A stretch of DNA of 64,000 bases, from NCBI GenBank assembly GCA_018821985.1, contig JAHJKP010000012.1, positions 112,762-176,761 of the forward strand. The letters are read 5' to 3'. The DNA comes from Pseudomonadota bacterium (GTDB lineage Bacteria; Desulfobacterota; Desulfobulbia; Desulfobulbales; Desulfocapsaceae). Below the pieces are notes generated by a model. It searched no databases and had not been told where the DNA came from. It saw only the letters and a program-made list of their open reading frames with translations. The stretch's first letter is position 1; each line of letters opens with the position of its first letter. Positions 51,027 through 60,600 of this stretch are shown here, piece after piece. A program made the translations under genes and the position numbers.

Positions 51027-52124
51027 CTAAACATTAAAACGGAAAAGAAGACAATCTCCATCGGCCACCACATATTCCTTGCCCTCAGAACGCATCAAGC
51101 CTTTCTCCTTAGCCACCGCCTCACTCCCGCAGGCAATAAAGTCCTCATAGGCAATGGTTTCTGCCCGGATAAATCCACGCTCAAAATCCGAGTGGATCTT
51201 ACCGGCCGCCCCAGGTGCCTTGGTTCCTTTGGCAATAGTCCAGGCCCTGGTTTCCTTCTCACCCACCGTATAAAAAGTGATCAGACCCAGGAGTTCATAT
51301 CCCGCCTTGATCAGCCGGTTCAATCCAGGCTCGCTCATCCCCATATCAGCCAGAAATTCCTTCTGTTCTTCAGCCGACAACTGGCTCAGTTCCTGCTCGA
51401 TATTACCGGAAATAATCACCACGGAAGCCCCCTCGCGGCGGGCGGCCTCTTCCAGGGCCCGCACATGGGCATTACCTTGCAGGGCGTCTTCTTCGGCCAC
51501 ATTGGCCACATAGAGAACCGGCTTGGTCGTAAGAAGACAGAGATCTCGCAGCAGATCACGCTCCAGATCACTATCGGCCACCACAGTGCGGGCCGGTTGT
51601 CCAGCATCGAGTGCCGCATGCAGTTTCTCTAAGAATACTGCCTGGGCCTTGAAGACCTTGTCCCCTGACTTGGCCTGGCTGAGGGTCTTCTTCAACCGCT
51701 TATCGACAGTGTCCAGATCGGCCAGGATCAACTCCATATTGATAATCTCTCGATCACGCTCCGCATCAATGGAACCGTCTACATGGACAACATTCTCATC
51801 TTCAAAACAGCGCACCACATGGATAATGGCATCCACCTGCCTGATATGACCAAGAAACTGGTTACCCAACCCTTCACCCTGGCTGGCCCCTTTAACCAGT
51901 CCGGCAATATCGACAAACTCCATTTGGGTAGAGATTTTAACTTTGGTTTTAGCAAGAATTGCTAGAGCATCCAGACGGGAATCAGGCATGGCCACAATCC
52001 CGACATTGGGCTCAATGGTACAAAAAGGATAATTGGCCGCCTCAATACCGGCGGCAGTCAAGGCGTTAAATATTGTTGATTTTCCAACATTTGGCAAGCC
52101 GACAATGCCACAACGAAAGCCCAT
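51027..52124 (-). CDS. ychF: Redox-regulated ATPase YchF (Obg-like)
   Basis: The 365-residue P-loop NTPase has GLPNVGKSTIFNAL, VDIAGLVKGASQGEGLGNQF, NVAEEDALQG and the C-terminal TGS domain (GLITFYTVGEKETRAWTIAK with KAPGAAGKIHSDFERGFIRA). YchF binds ATP rather than GTP because of a NxxE motif change. It associates with ribosomes and limits oxidative stress survival in E. coli. Full length; separate from yhaM by 159 bases holding hairpins. Confidence 0.97.
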   Translation of the reverse strand: MGFRCGIVGLPNVGKSTIFNALTAAGIEAANYPFCTIEPNVGIVAMPDSRLDALAILAKTKVKISTQMEFVDIAGLVKGASQGEGLGNQFLGHIRQVDAIIHVVRCFEDENVVHVDGSIDAERDREIINMELILADLDTVDKRLKKTLSQAKSGDKVFKAQAVFLEKLHAALDAGQPARTVVADSDLERDLLRDLCLLTTKPVLYVANVAEEDALQGNAHVRALEEAARREGASVVIISGNIEQELSQLSAEEQKEFLADMGMSEPGLNRLIKAGYELLGLITFYTVGEKETRAWTIAKGTKAPGAAGKIHSDFERGFIRAETIAYEDFIACGSEAVAKEKGLMRSEGKEYVVADGDCLLFRFNV

Positions 52125-52212
52125 GAACTACTCCTAAAAAAAGGATCGCCGTATTTCAATAAACACGTAGATCTTAAATCTTAATGTTTCTTAGTATCAG
52201 CACTAGCAACAG

Positions 52213-52240
52213 TTACAAAAATTCTTAAATAAAGTATTAT
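52213..52240 (+). promoter_or_regulatory. Candidate promoter for the MTA/SAH deaminase gene
   Basis: TTACAA (52213-52218), a 16-base spacer and TATTAT (52235-52240), about 59 bases before the first ATG. The -10 is good, the -35 weak. Confidence 0.35.
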
Positions 52241-52298
52241 ACCCTGCGACCATGGAAAATGCCCCTCTTTTTAACCACCACCCCATCTCACCCTTCCC

Positions 52299-53630
52299 AT
52301 GCCGGACACAATGACAGATTCTATTCTTATTCACAACTGCACTCTGCTGACAGCTCCCAATGCCCCTCTCCTTGCCAATGCGTCGCTACAGACCAAAGGT
52401 GATACGATTGTAGCAATTGGCACAACGGAAACCATGCCGCAAGCAGATACATCCCAGGCGACTACAATCATTGATGGCCAAGGCAAGCTGCTGATGCCGG
52501 GACTGATCAACGCCCACAACCACTGCGCCATGACCCTCTTTCGTGGTATGGCCGATGACCTGGAACTTGCCACCTGGCTGAGCAAATATATCTTTCCTGC
52601 AGAAGCAAGGCATGTAAACGAAGAGATGGTCTATCACTGCTCCAAACTGGCAGCCGCCGAGATGATCTTCTCGGGCACCACCACTGTGGCCGATGGCTAT
52701 TTCTTTGAAGGACAGGCAGCACAGGCCTTTGTTGACACGGGATTACGGGCGATTGCCGCCCATGGACTCATTGATTTTCCAGCCCCCGGCGTACCGAACC
52801 CTGCTAGAAACCTGGAGACGGCAAGCGAATTCCTAGATGAATGGCAAGACAAACATCCCCGAATCACCCCCGCCATCTTTGCCCATTCACCCTACACCTG
52901 TTCCTCTGAAACCCTGCAACAGGCCAAGAGAGTCGCAACAGAGAGACAGGTGCCCTTCTTTATCCATGTGGCGGAAAGCAGCCAGGAACAGGCAATGATT
53001 CAGGCTGCTCGTGGGACAAGCCCGATCAGACACCTGAACGCCCTCGGCCTGCTTGACCCGGGGACAATCTGCATCCATTGCGTCTGGCTCGATGAAGAGG
53101 ATCTCACCCTGCTTGCCAAGACTCGGGCCGGAGTGGTAGTCTGCCCCCAGAGCCATCTGAAATTGGCATCAGGTACAGCCCCGGTGTCTGCTATGATCGA
53201 GCACGGAATCCAGGTGGGCTTAGGCACCGACGGCTGCGCCAGCAATAACAGCCTGGACATGTTTCGAGAGATGGATCTGTTGAGCAAAACCCAGAAGCTC
53301 CATACCCTGAACGCCACATCCATTTCGGCCAGACAGGCGCTGACCTGCGCCACCATCAACAACGCCAAGCTGCTGGGACTGGGCAACATTGGCCAACTGC
53401 GTCCGGGATACAAGGCCGATCTCATTCTTCTCGACATGCAGCAGCCCCACCTGACCCCCTGCTACAATCAGGATCTGCTCGTTTATGGTGCCAATGGTGC
53501 CGATGTCCATACCGTCATCATTGATGGCCGCATGGTCATGGCTGATAAAAAAATCCAGACCTTCGACATCGAGACAACCATGCTGGAGGTACGGAGACTG
53601 GCAAGACAGCTGGCCGGCTCCCTGCACTGA
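52299..53630 (+). CDS. mtaD: 5-methylthioadenosine/S-adenosylhomocysteine deaminase
   Basis: The 443-residue amidohydrolase has the HxH metal pair in INAHNHCAMTLFRG, then GTTTVADGYFFEG, IHVAESSQEQAM, CIHCVWLDEEDL and GTDGCASNNSLD, the standard set for MtaD-type deaminases. It converts methylthioadenosine and/or SAH to inosyl products for salvage. ATG 52299 or 52311 may be used. Polyamine synthesis produces methylthioadenosine, and agmatinase and potABCD genes are close by. Confidence 0.92.
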   Translation: MPDTMTDSILIHNCTLLTAPNAPLLANASLQTKGDTIVAIGTTETMPQADTSQATTIIDGQGKLLMPGLINAHNHCAMTLFRGMADDLELATWLSKYIFPAEARHVNEEMVYHCSKLAAAEMIFSGTTTVADGYFFEGQAAQAFVDTGLRAIAAHGLIDFPAPGVPNPARNLETASEFLDEWQDKHPRITPAIFAHSPYTCSSETLQQAKRVATERQVPFFIHVAESSQEQAMIQAARGTSPIRHLNALGLLDPGTICIHCVWLDEEDLTLLAKTRAGVVVCPQSHLKLASGTAPVSAMIEHGIQVGLGTDGCASNNSLDMFREMDLLSKTQKLHTLNATSISARQALTCATINNAKLLGLGNIGQLRPGYKADLILLDMQQPHLTPCYNQDLLVYGANGADVHTVIIDGRMVMADKKIQTFDIETTMLEVRRLARQLAGSLH

Positions 53631-53775
53631 TCTATTTATAGGCACTTCCGATCTGAAGATTGAAGGACAAGAGGAATGGAGTTTAAGGCAGAGTGATATT
53701 TAAGAGATCCGCAGTTTCATTTACCAGCAAAAAGAGCTGAACCGAAAGCTGAAAGAGATCAAAGTTCCGTACCAC

Positions 53776-54111
53776 CTATCTTGGATTTTCATAGAAAATA
53801 TAGGATGTTGAATAATCACTGAACTCAAAATAGACTTTCTTTTCATCGCTATCGGTCACCCCATTCAGATTTTCGTCCAACACACCATATCCAAAACGAT
53901 AGGGACGTTCTTGCTTGCCATCAGTGGCAGAAGCAGTGGTAAGCTTATCAATCTTCAAAAAACGCTTCACCAACTTTTCCCCCGCATAGACCTCAAGAAC
54001 CCCGTTTGTTCCTGTCCAATTCTGAACAGCCCTGCCAAATTTATTCTGCGTCTCCTGAGTGCAACCATCAAGAAGTAAAAGGGCAAGAATAATTAAAGAT
54101 ACATTTCTCAT
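53776..54111 (-). CDS. Small putative lipoprotein
   Basis: Starts at ATG 54111 with GGAG upstream. A lipobox LLLDGC follows the signal segment SLIILALLLLDG. The mature part of about 95 residues has NWTGTNGVLEVYAGEKLVKR, YGVLDENLNGVTDSDEKKVY and YSTSYIFYENPR, a beta-rich fold with an EF-like DENLNGVTDSDE loop that may bind calcium. Not recognised as a named family. It lies downstream of the hairpins after speB. Confidence 0.72.
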   Translation of the reverse strand: MRNVSLIILALLLLDGCTQETQNKFGRAVQNWTGTNGVLEVYAGEKLVKRFLKIDKLTTASATDGKQERPYRFGYGVLDENLNGVTDSDEKKVYFEFSDYSTSYIFYENPR

Positions 54112-54164
54112 AAGTTCTCCTTTCATGGGCAACATATTGTACCCATTGGACATAAAAAGTCATA

Positions 54165-54233
54165 TTTGTACATTTATTCTCATGCAGTGAAGAATAAATG
54201 TACAAAGAAAATATTATTTATCCTTCACTGCAT
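54165..54233. terminator. Two mutually exclusive hairpins after speB
   Basis: Arm 54165-54180 (TTTGTACATTTATTCT) is perfectly complementary to 54191-54206. A second pairing, 54182-54199 (ATGCAGTGAAGAATAAAT) with 54216-54233, is 17 of 18. The two share 54191-54199, so only one stem can form. On the speB (minus) transcript the 54216-54233 arm is made first. A T-rich stretch follows the second hairpin near 54155. Confidence 0.55.
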
Positions 54234-54262
54234 CACTCCATCTCTGCAGGGAGCCCTCTCTC

Positions 54263-55108
54263 TTAACGGGAAAATATCATACTTAAAATCCGGTAAATGA
54301 GTTTTGCTGCCAGGAAATCGGCTGCCGGATGGTTTGGCTGCGGCACCAAGCCAATCACGTCCAGACCGACAATCCTTTTTTCACTGGCCACCTGGCGAAT
54401 AAGCCTGATGAGCATATACCAATCGATGCCGCCAGGTTCCGGTCGTTCCACTGAAGGCATGCAAGAAGGGTCAAGGACATCAAGATCAATAGTGATATAG
54501 ACGGTGTCACTGAGCATGTCGAAGGCATCGCTCGCCGCGCTCACCCCGTGATAATGGAGATCACGGGCAAACACCATACGATCCAGATCAACCTTAGCAC
54601 GCTCATCCTTATCCATGCTGCGGACTCCAACCTGTACGGAATTACACATCTCATTCACCCTGGTCATAACGCAGGAGTTGCCGTACCCGGCCTCAGCGTC
54701 AATGGGGCGCAGATCGGCATGGGCGTCAAATTGAACCACACTGAGTTCGCTGTGGCGCTCCATGGCCGCCTGGATCAGACCGATACTCACCAGATGCTTG
54801 CCACCCATGCCTACCACCAGCTTACCGTCACGAAAGAGAGGATTCGCCTGCTGCCGCACCTCATCAATCATATCGAGGGGATTATCCCGAGACAAAACCG
54901 GGGGCAAGGTGCAGATCCCCTGCCTATAGACCTCAAAATTGGTTTCAAGATCAAACAAAGCAAGACGGGATGACGCCGCCAATATGGCTTGCGGCCCAAG
55001 ATCAGAGCCTTTGAGCAGAGTCGCTGTCCCATCATAGGGGATGGGCAGAACCGCTATCTTTGCACTTTTATATTCGGTATATTTTTTAGGAAGAGCAGTA
55101 AAATCCAT
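54263..55108 (-). CDS. speB: Agmatinase
   Basis: Hydrolyses agmatine to putrescine and urea. The 281-residue arginase-fold protein has manganese motifs GGKHLVSIG (from the GGxHxxx block), FDAHADLRPIDAEAGYGNS and ITIDLDVLDPSCMPSVERPE with PGG. The substrate-length loop and starting motif AVLPIPYDGTATLLKGSDLG fit agmatinase better than arginase. It supplies putrescine near potABCD. No speA is in the window. Confidence 0.9.
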   Translation of the reverse strand: MDFTALPKKYTEYKSAKIAVLPIPYDGTATLLKGSDLGPQAILAASSRLALFDLETNFEVYRQGICTLPPVLSRDNPLDMIDEVRQQANPLFRDGKLVVGMGGKHLVSIGLIQAAMERHSELSVVQFDAHADLRPIDAEAGYGNSCVMTRVNEMCNSVQVGVRSMDKDERAKVDLDRMVFARDLHYHGVSAASDAFDMLSDTVYITIDLDVLDPSCMPSVERPEPGGIDWYMLIRLIRQVASEKRIVGLDVIGLVPQPNHPAADFLAAKLIYRILSMIFSR

Positions 55109-55335
55109 TAAATCACCAACATTGCCTTAAAAACGGCAGCTACCCCTGCCGCAGGTTTGCTGTCTCTGGTACCCTTCCTTGCACCACAATCCGGGTCACC
55201 TTGAAAATCATCCTTCACAATTCCTGCCAGAGACATCAATCTTACAGAACAGTTTTATTGTACACTCTGAACCACATGCATCGCAAGCAACCATATCATC
55301 CCTGTGAAAATAAAAAGGAGTGATAAAAAGAATCG
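55109..55335. other. Intergenic between speB and the MscS-family gene
   Basis: No gene recognised in 227 bases; it holds the speB leader and the downstream flank of the channel gene. Confidence 0.4.
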
Positions 55336-57681
55336 TTACACGATCTTTTGTTCCTCACTCTGCCCCCCGCTTTCACCAGTTTTCCCCTGTCCCTGCGCTG
55401 AATCCATGTTTTGTAGTACCACCAGCACCTCAGGCGAAATTGATTTAATATGCAAATCTGTCTGCGGATAAGGGATGGCAATTCCCGCCTCCTTCAATTT
55501 CCGAAAAAGGACAAAATAATAGTCACTAAGCATACCTGACTGGGCATGTATCTGATTCATCCAACACCAGGGTCTGATCGAGAAGTCCAGACTGCTGTCC
55601 CCAAAACTTTCAAAAAAGATGCGCAGGGGATGATCACTGTCTTCCTTGGTAAAATGGACTTCCCGGGCTGCCTCTTCGGCCAGGCGAACCACCTCAATGG
55701 GGTCGGAATCGTAGGAAACCCCAAAAGGGATCTTCAATCGCCGCCAATTATCTTCATAGCTCCAGGTATTAACCCGGTTGGTAACGAGTTCAGAATTAGG
55801 AACAATGACATCTTCACCGTCAAAGGTCCTGACAATGGTGGCCCGAATTGAGATCTTTTTGACCTCGCCGGTCACCCCTGTTTCCAACTCCACATAATCG
55901 CCAACCTGGATTGGCTGTTCCGTGAGCAGGATAATACCGCTGACAAAATTATTGGAGATGGTCTGCAGACCAAAACCCAGGCCCACACTCAGTGCCCCGA
56001 AAATAATGCCCAACTGGCTGATATTAAAACCAATAGTTGAAAGAACAATAAGGATACAGAGAACCAACGCGGCATAATAGACAAGGGTGGTCATCGAATT
56101 GACCGCCCCCGGCGTCATGGCAGTTCTCTCAGTTAAAAGATTCGCTGTCTTCCGGCGGATGGCCCTTAAGAACCGCACCCCAATCAACAACAGGAAAATC
56201 ACCTTACAGATACTGATCAAGGTAATTGATGTTTCACCAATGGTGACCAGAGGATAAAACAGGACGTTCCTGCTCAGCTCCCAGTTATCGGCCAGATAGG
56301 CCATCCCCCAGCTCAGCAACCGCTCACCGCTGCCCATCCTGTTCCGCAGAAGCTGCAAAATCAGCTCTATCTCTTCACTTAACCTGGTCAGATCATGAAT
56401 ATTATCAGCAATAGCAAAAATATAGACATCAAGAGTCCCTGTTGACTGTTCTGCCTGCCTGGCAAAGGTGCTCATCTGGGAATCCCCGTTAATGGAGGAT
56501 CGCACCTTGTTGGTGATGGCCACCAGACGCTGGGTCAGATCAGCTCTCTGTTGAGTGGCCAGAGAGAGGTCCCGAACCAGGACATCCTTTTTGGCAATCA
56601 GCTCCTCGCCATTTCTCGACCATGTTTCTAAAAAAGCAGAGGGCTTTTTCCCTCGGGCCATCTCGACATAGGCAGTGAGCCATTCCTGCCTGAACATCAT
56701 GCCCTTGACCACCAGATCCAGATTCATTTTTTCCTGAATAATGGCCTTTTGGCGGAACCTGATCGCATCGAGCAGCAGCTCAAGCCGCTGCTGCTCGCCC
56801 TCCTTGACATCTGCGCCCGTCTCTTCTTTCGCCTCCTGGCCAATGGCAGTAAGGGCTTTATCCAGTTTTGATTCGGCAACCACACTCTGCTTATTCAGCT
56901 CTAAATACTCTGCATTCAATCTTGCAAGACTGCTGACATGACGCTCGTTCAACGAATCTAACCTTTTTTTCAGGGCGCCAATATCATCTTTGCTAATCTG
57001 TAATTTCTCAAAAACCTGCTCCGACAGGTTTGCGGCCTCTTTGGCAAGACTACGTGTATCAGTCAAGGCCTTGTTCAATTTCGGCTTTTTAAGCTGGAGA
57101 ATGGCGTATTCATGTTGCAGACTCAGGATATACGCCAACTTTTCATAGGCCTGAGTCCTGCTGCTCCCTTCTGTTCTCATTTGGGAATAAAGAGGCATCA
57201 AAGTCGTCAACTCATCCTTCAGAGCAGCAATCCTGGCCACTCCATATGCAATATTTTCTTCATACAGCCCAAGTTGCTGAGCAGCTTTCTGCTGAAAGGA
57301 GGCCATTGCATCAAATAAGGCCAGATTGTAGGGTGGAGAACCAAGGGCTGGAGCCTGCAGGGACGGAATCTCCGGCCTGGCCAACTCAGCCTGCAGATTT
57401 TTCAACTGAAAGGAAAGTCCCTGGAACAGATCAAGAAGAGCAGTAAAAACAACCTGATCCTCCTCCCCTTTCACCTTCTGCATATCGGTCGAGAGCTGGG
57501 CAATAAGCCCATCAACCTGGGCCTGCCGCTTAGCAATAAAGGCGGTAACTTCTTCCACTGTCCCTTGATACAGCTGTGTTTCAATGGCAGCAGGAATATC
57601 CGGCAGATCAGCGTGAGCCGCAGACAGAAAGCAGATAAGAGAAAGTAAAAGGGAGAGAAGAGAAAAATGGAAGAATCGCAT
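55336..57681 (-). CDS. Large MscS-family mechanosensitive channel
   Basis: The 781-residue protein has a signal peptide (HFSLLSLLLSLICFLSAAHA), a long coiled-coil periplasmic region (about 30-450) and a C-terminal MscS core: helices at about 480-590 with SVGLGFGLQTISNNFVSGII, LLTEQPIQVGDYVELETGVT, IRATIVRTFDGEDVIVPNSE and WRRLKIPFGVSYDSDP. This matches KefA/MscK-type channels that open on membrane tension. The C-terminal tail is Gly/Gln rich. It lies between speB and the pot operon terminator, on the minus strand, and appears monocistronic. Confidence 0.92.
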   Translation of the reverse strand: MRFFHFSLLSLLLSLICFLSAAHADLPDIPAAIETQLYQGTVEEVTAFIAKRQAQVDGLIAQLSTDMQKVKGEEDQVVFTALLDLFQGLSFQLKNLQAELARPEIPSLQAPALGSPPYNLALFDAMASFQQKAAQQLGLYEENIAYGVARIAALKDELTTLMPLYSQMRTEGSSRTQAYEKLAYILSLQHEYAILQLKKPKLNKALTDTRSLAKEAANLSEQVFEKLQISKDDIGALKKRLDSLNERHVSSLARLNAEYLELNKQSVVAESKLDKALTAIGQEAKEETGADVKEGEQQRLELLLDAIRFRQKAIIQEKMNLDLVVKGMMFRQEWLTAYVEMARGKKPSAFLETWSRNGEELIAKKDVLVRDLSLATQQRADLTQRLVAITNKVRSSINGDSQMSTFARQAEQSTGTLDVYIFAIADNIHDLTRLSEEIELILQLLRNRMGSGERLLSWGMAYLADNWELSRNVLFYPLVTIGETSITLISICKVIFLLLIGVRFLRAIRRKTANLLTERTAMTPGAVNSMTTLVYYAALVLCILIVLSTIGFNISQLGIIFGALSVGLGFGLQTISNNFVSGIILLTEQPIQVGDYVELETGVTGEVKKISIRATIVRTFDGEDVIVPNSELVTNRVNTWSYEDNWRRLKIPFGVSYDSDPIEVVRLAEEAAREVHFTKEDSDHPLRIFFESFGDSSLDFSIRPWCWMNQIHAQSGMLSDYYFVLFRKLKEAGIAIPYPQTDLHIKSISPEVLVVLQNMDSAQGQGKTGESGGQSEEQKIV

Positions 57682-57744
57682 AAGTTCAAGTTCTTATAAT
57701 AAAGGAAAGGAACTACTGACCGCATCAGATTGAAAACTGAAATT

Positions 57745-57783
57745 TTTTATTATTCCCACACTCCAAGCATGGGAATAATAAAA
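57745..57783 (-). terminator. Terminator of the pot operon
   Basis: TTTTATTATTCCCA (57745-57758) pairs with TGGGAATAATAAAA (57770-57783), a 14-bp stem directly after the potD stop, followed on the minus strand by AT-rich sequence. Confidence 0.7.
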
Positions 57784-57817
57784 GCCTCTTCAGCCTCTCG
57801 ACCTCAACACCCAAGGC

Positions 57818-58876
57818 CTACTTCAGCTTAATCTCGGTCCATAACTTATTTTTCAAGCGCCGAACCTTAGTGTTGGTAGCCTCCAATGTTTCCAGAGTAG
57901 CCAAGACCTTCTGATCAGGGAAAATGGCGGTAAGCTGCTTAAGCTCCTGATTAATAAAAGGCAAAGCAGCGGCATTAGGGTTACCAGCGCCCACATCATT
58001 ACTGAGACCGGCTGCATTTTTGCCATCCATCAAAAAATCAATAAACTGGATGGCCAGTTTTTTATTCTTGGCTCCCTTGGGGATGACCATATTGTCAAGG
58101 GCCAGCACCGCCCCTTCTTTGGGCAGGATAAAATTAACCGTAAAATCCCGCTTGGCCTCCAGGGCATCATTACGGGCCTGGACCATATCGCTGGAATAGC
58201 CATGGGCAACCCAGATATTACCAACGGTCAACTCCTTGATATAGCTTGACGAATTAAAGGCAGCCCAATACGGCTTTGCCGTCATGATCACCTGCTGCGC
58301 CTCCCGCAGATGCTTCTCATCCACATCATTGACCGAATAGCCAAGGTATTTGAGGGCTGCGGCGAACAGTTCATCAGTGTCATCCATGACCGTCACTTTT
58401 CCTTTGATCTTCTCCAAGACCTGAGGATCAAAGATGACCGCCCAACTGGTGGGATCGATCCCCTGCTCCTTCAGGCGTTGCTCATTAAAACCAATCAGGG
58501 TGGTGGTATAGGCGTAGGGCAGGGAATAGACATTGCCGGGATCATAGGAGCGATTGAGAAAGCCGGGATCCTGATTTTTGATATTGGCCAGGGCGCCTTT
58601 ATCCAGTTTCTCGAGAAAAGCCTGCTGAATCAGGGCCTGCACCGCATTCTGAGTGGGAACGACCAGGTCATAGCCACTGGCGCCAGCCAGAAGCTTAGCC
58701 ATCATTTCTTCGGTGCCGGAATAATAATCCTGAACCACCTTGCAGTTACAACTTTTTTCAAAACGGGCAACCACCTCTTCCGACATATAGTCATTCCAGT
58801 TGAATATATGCAGTTCCTCACCGGCAAAAACAGGGGAAGCCAATAGCAGTAACAGTAAACCCAGTAAGCTCTTCAT
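57818..58876 (-). CDS. potD: Spermidine/putrescine-binding periplasmic protein
   Basis: The 352-residue binding protein has a signal peptide (LLGLLLLLLASPVFAG), then HIFNWNDYMSEEVVARFEKS, DYYSGTEEMMAKLLAGASGY, DLVVPTQNAVQALIQQAFLE, PYAYTTTLIGFNEQRL and MVIPKGAKNKKLAIQFIDFL. Binding-site aromatic residues typical of PotD/PotF (Trp, Tyr in WND, YY) are present. It delivers polyamine to PotABC, encoded upstream on the same strand. Last gene of the operon. Confidence 0.93.
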   Translation of the reverse strand: MKSLLGLLLLLLASPVFAGEELHIFNWNDYMSEEVVARFEKSCNCKVVQDYYSGTEEMMAKLLAGASGYDLVVPTQNAVQALIQQAFLEKLDKGALANIKNQDPGFLNRSYDPGNVYSLPYAYTTTLIGFNEQRLKEQGIDPTSWAVIFDPQVLEKIKGKVTVMDDTDELFAAALKYLGYSVNDVDEKHLREAQQVIMTAKPYWAAFNSSSYIKELTVGNIWVAHGYSSDMVQARNDALEAKRDFTVNFILPKEGAVLALDNMVIPKGAKNKKLAIQFIDFLMDGKNAAGLSNDVGAGNPNAAALPFINQELKQLTAIFPDQKVLATLETLEATNTKVRRLKNKLWTEIKLK

Positions 58877-58936
58877 GTCATTTTCCTCTTGTTAAATGGA
58901 TCTCTTTCCGCTTCCATTGAAGAAACGAATTTAAAT

Positions 58937-59713
58937 TTATTCGCCACGAAAAATTGCGGGAGACAACCTTGACGCCGTGGTAATCACCACCAGAGTGAGC
59001 AGCATCAAGAGGGTTGACACCGCATTGACCTCAGGGGTCACCGCAATCTTGACCATGGAATAGATCTGCAGCGGCAAGGTTGAACTGCCGACACCAGCCG
59101 TAAAAAAGGTGATTACAAAATCATCAATAGACAAGGTAAAGGCCATAAGTGCGCCGGCCAGGATTCCGGGTATCAGCAGAGGCAGGGTAATATCCCGGAA
59201 ACAGCGCCAGGGCGAGGCTCCCAAGTCACGAGCCGCTTCCACCAAAGCCGGATCCATGCTCGACATCCGCGCCTGCACCGAAAGAGCCACAAATCCTATA
59301 CAGAAGGTGATATGGGCCAGCATGATGGACAAGAGGCCCAGGGTCATATTCACCATGATAAAGAGAAGCAGCAGACTGACCCCCATCAGGATATCCGGCA
59401 TGGCAATGGGAGAGAGCACCAGAAACTGCAAGAGACGCAAGCGGCATTGAGACATGGCCATCCCCGCCAGGGTGCCGAGGATAGTGGCCACCCCGGCGCT
59501 GACAGTGGCAATGATCAACGAGTTCATGGCCGCTGTCAGCATCTCCCTATTGTGCAAGAGCTTCCCGTACCACTTCCAGGTAAATCCGACCCATTCCGCG
59601 TTTAACTTGGAGTCATTAAACGAGAAGACCACCACCAGAACCAGAGGCAGATAGAGAAAGAGATAGACAAGTGTGGCGCTGATCCACAAAAGCAAGTTTT
59701 TCTTCCGCATCAT
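58937..59713 (-). CDS. potC: Spermidine/putrescine ABC transporter permease PotC
   Basis: The ~258-residue permease has six membrane helices and the EAA loop EAARDLGASPWRCFRDITLP. It pairs with PotB. Consecutive ATGs at 59713 and 59710 are start candidates, with GAGG just before. The stop of potB is four to seven bases upstream. Confidence 0.93.
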   Translation of the reverse strand: MMRKKNLLLWISATLVYLFLYLPLVLVVVFSFNDSKLNAEWVGFTWKWYGKLLHNREMLTAAMNSLIIATVSAGVATILGTLAGMAMSQCRLRLLQFLVLSPIAMPDILMGVSLLLLFIMVNMTLGLLSIMLAHITFCIGFVALSVQARMSSMDPALVEAARDLGASPWRCFRDITLPLLIPGILAGALMAFTLSIDDFVITFFTAGVGSSTLPLQIYSMVKIAVTPEVNAVSTLLMLLTLVVITTASRLSPAIFRGE

Positions 59714-59717
59714 CGCC

Positions 59718-60596
59718 TCAACGTCGCCTGCCAAGCCAAGAGCCCAGCAGGACTACGGCCACTGCGGTCACGGTCAGCACCATTGACAGGACGCTGCCAA
59801 AAGGCCAGTCTCGAGACTCCATGAACTGCTGCTTGATGACATTGCCAATCATGATTCCATTGGTTCCACCAAGCAGATCGGGGATGGCAAACATGCCAAG
59901 GACTGGAATAAAGACCAGAATTGAACCTGCGGTGATACCCGGCAGAGACAAAGGCCAGGTGATGAGCCAGAAACGCCGCCATTTGCCAGCGCCTAGATCC
60001 TGGGCCGCATCGAGCATATCAAGATCATGTTTTTCGAGATTCGCATACAAGGGCAGAACCATAAAGGGAAGATGCACATAGACCAAACAGACAAGCATCG
60101 CCGTCGGACTGTACATGAGGGTGACCGGCCCCATGCCGATGAGGCCAAGGACCCCGTTGAGCATCCGGGTCAAGGCCCCGACCGGACTGAAGATGATCAT
60201 CCAGGCATAGATACGAACTAGAAAATTACTCCAGAAGGGCAGGATCACCAACAGGAGAAGGAAATCGCGATTTTTCCGGCCACTGCGGGCGATCATCAGG
60301 GCCAATGGATAGCCCATGACCATACAGATCAGGGTAGTGGCCACGGCATATCCTATTGACTTCAAAAACAGTCGCAGATAGATATCCGTCTCCAGCAGAC
60401 GCTGCCAGTTCTCAAGGGTCAGATCCAGAGTTAGACGGCCACTCTCATGAAGATACCAGGGTGCCAGTCCACCATATTCCCCGGCATAGCGGAATGAGGC
60501 CAAGAGCATGATCAAGGTGGGAGTTGCAAAGAATATCAACAGATACGCCATAGGCGGCAGAGACAAGAGATACTTATACCAGGCCTTTCCCTGCAT
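59718..60596 (-). CDS. potB: Spermidine/putrescine ABC transporter permease PotB
   Basis: The ~292-residue permease begins MQGKAWYKYLLSLPPMAYLL and has the EAA-type loop DAAQDLGAGKWRRFWLITWP. Helices match the PotB/PotH pattern. ATG 60596 starts four bases after the potA stop; the upstream in-frame codons belong to the potA end. It forms the membrane channel with PotC. Confidence 0.93.
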   Translation of the reverse strand: MQGKAWYKYLLSLPPMAYLLIFFATPTLIMLLASFRYAGEYGGLAPWYLHESGRLTLDLTLENWQRLLETDIYLRLFLKSIGYAVATTLICMVMGYPLALMIARSGRKNRDFLLLLVILPFWSNFLVRIYAWMIIFSPVGALTRMLNGVLGLIGMGPVTLMYSPTAMLVCLVYVHLPFMVLPLYANLEKHDLDMLDAAQDLGAGKWRRFWLITWPLSLPGITAGSILVFIPVLGMFAIPDLLGGTNGIMIGNVIKQQFMESRDWPFGSVLSMVLTVTAVAVVLLGSWLGRRR

Positions 60597-60600
60597 GGTA

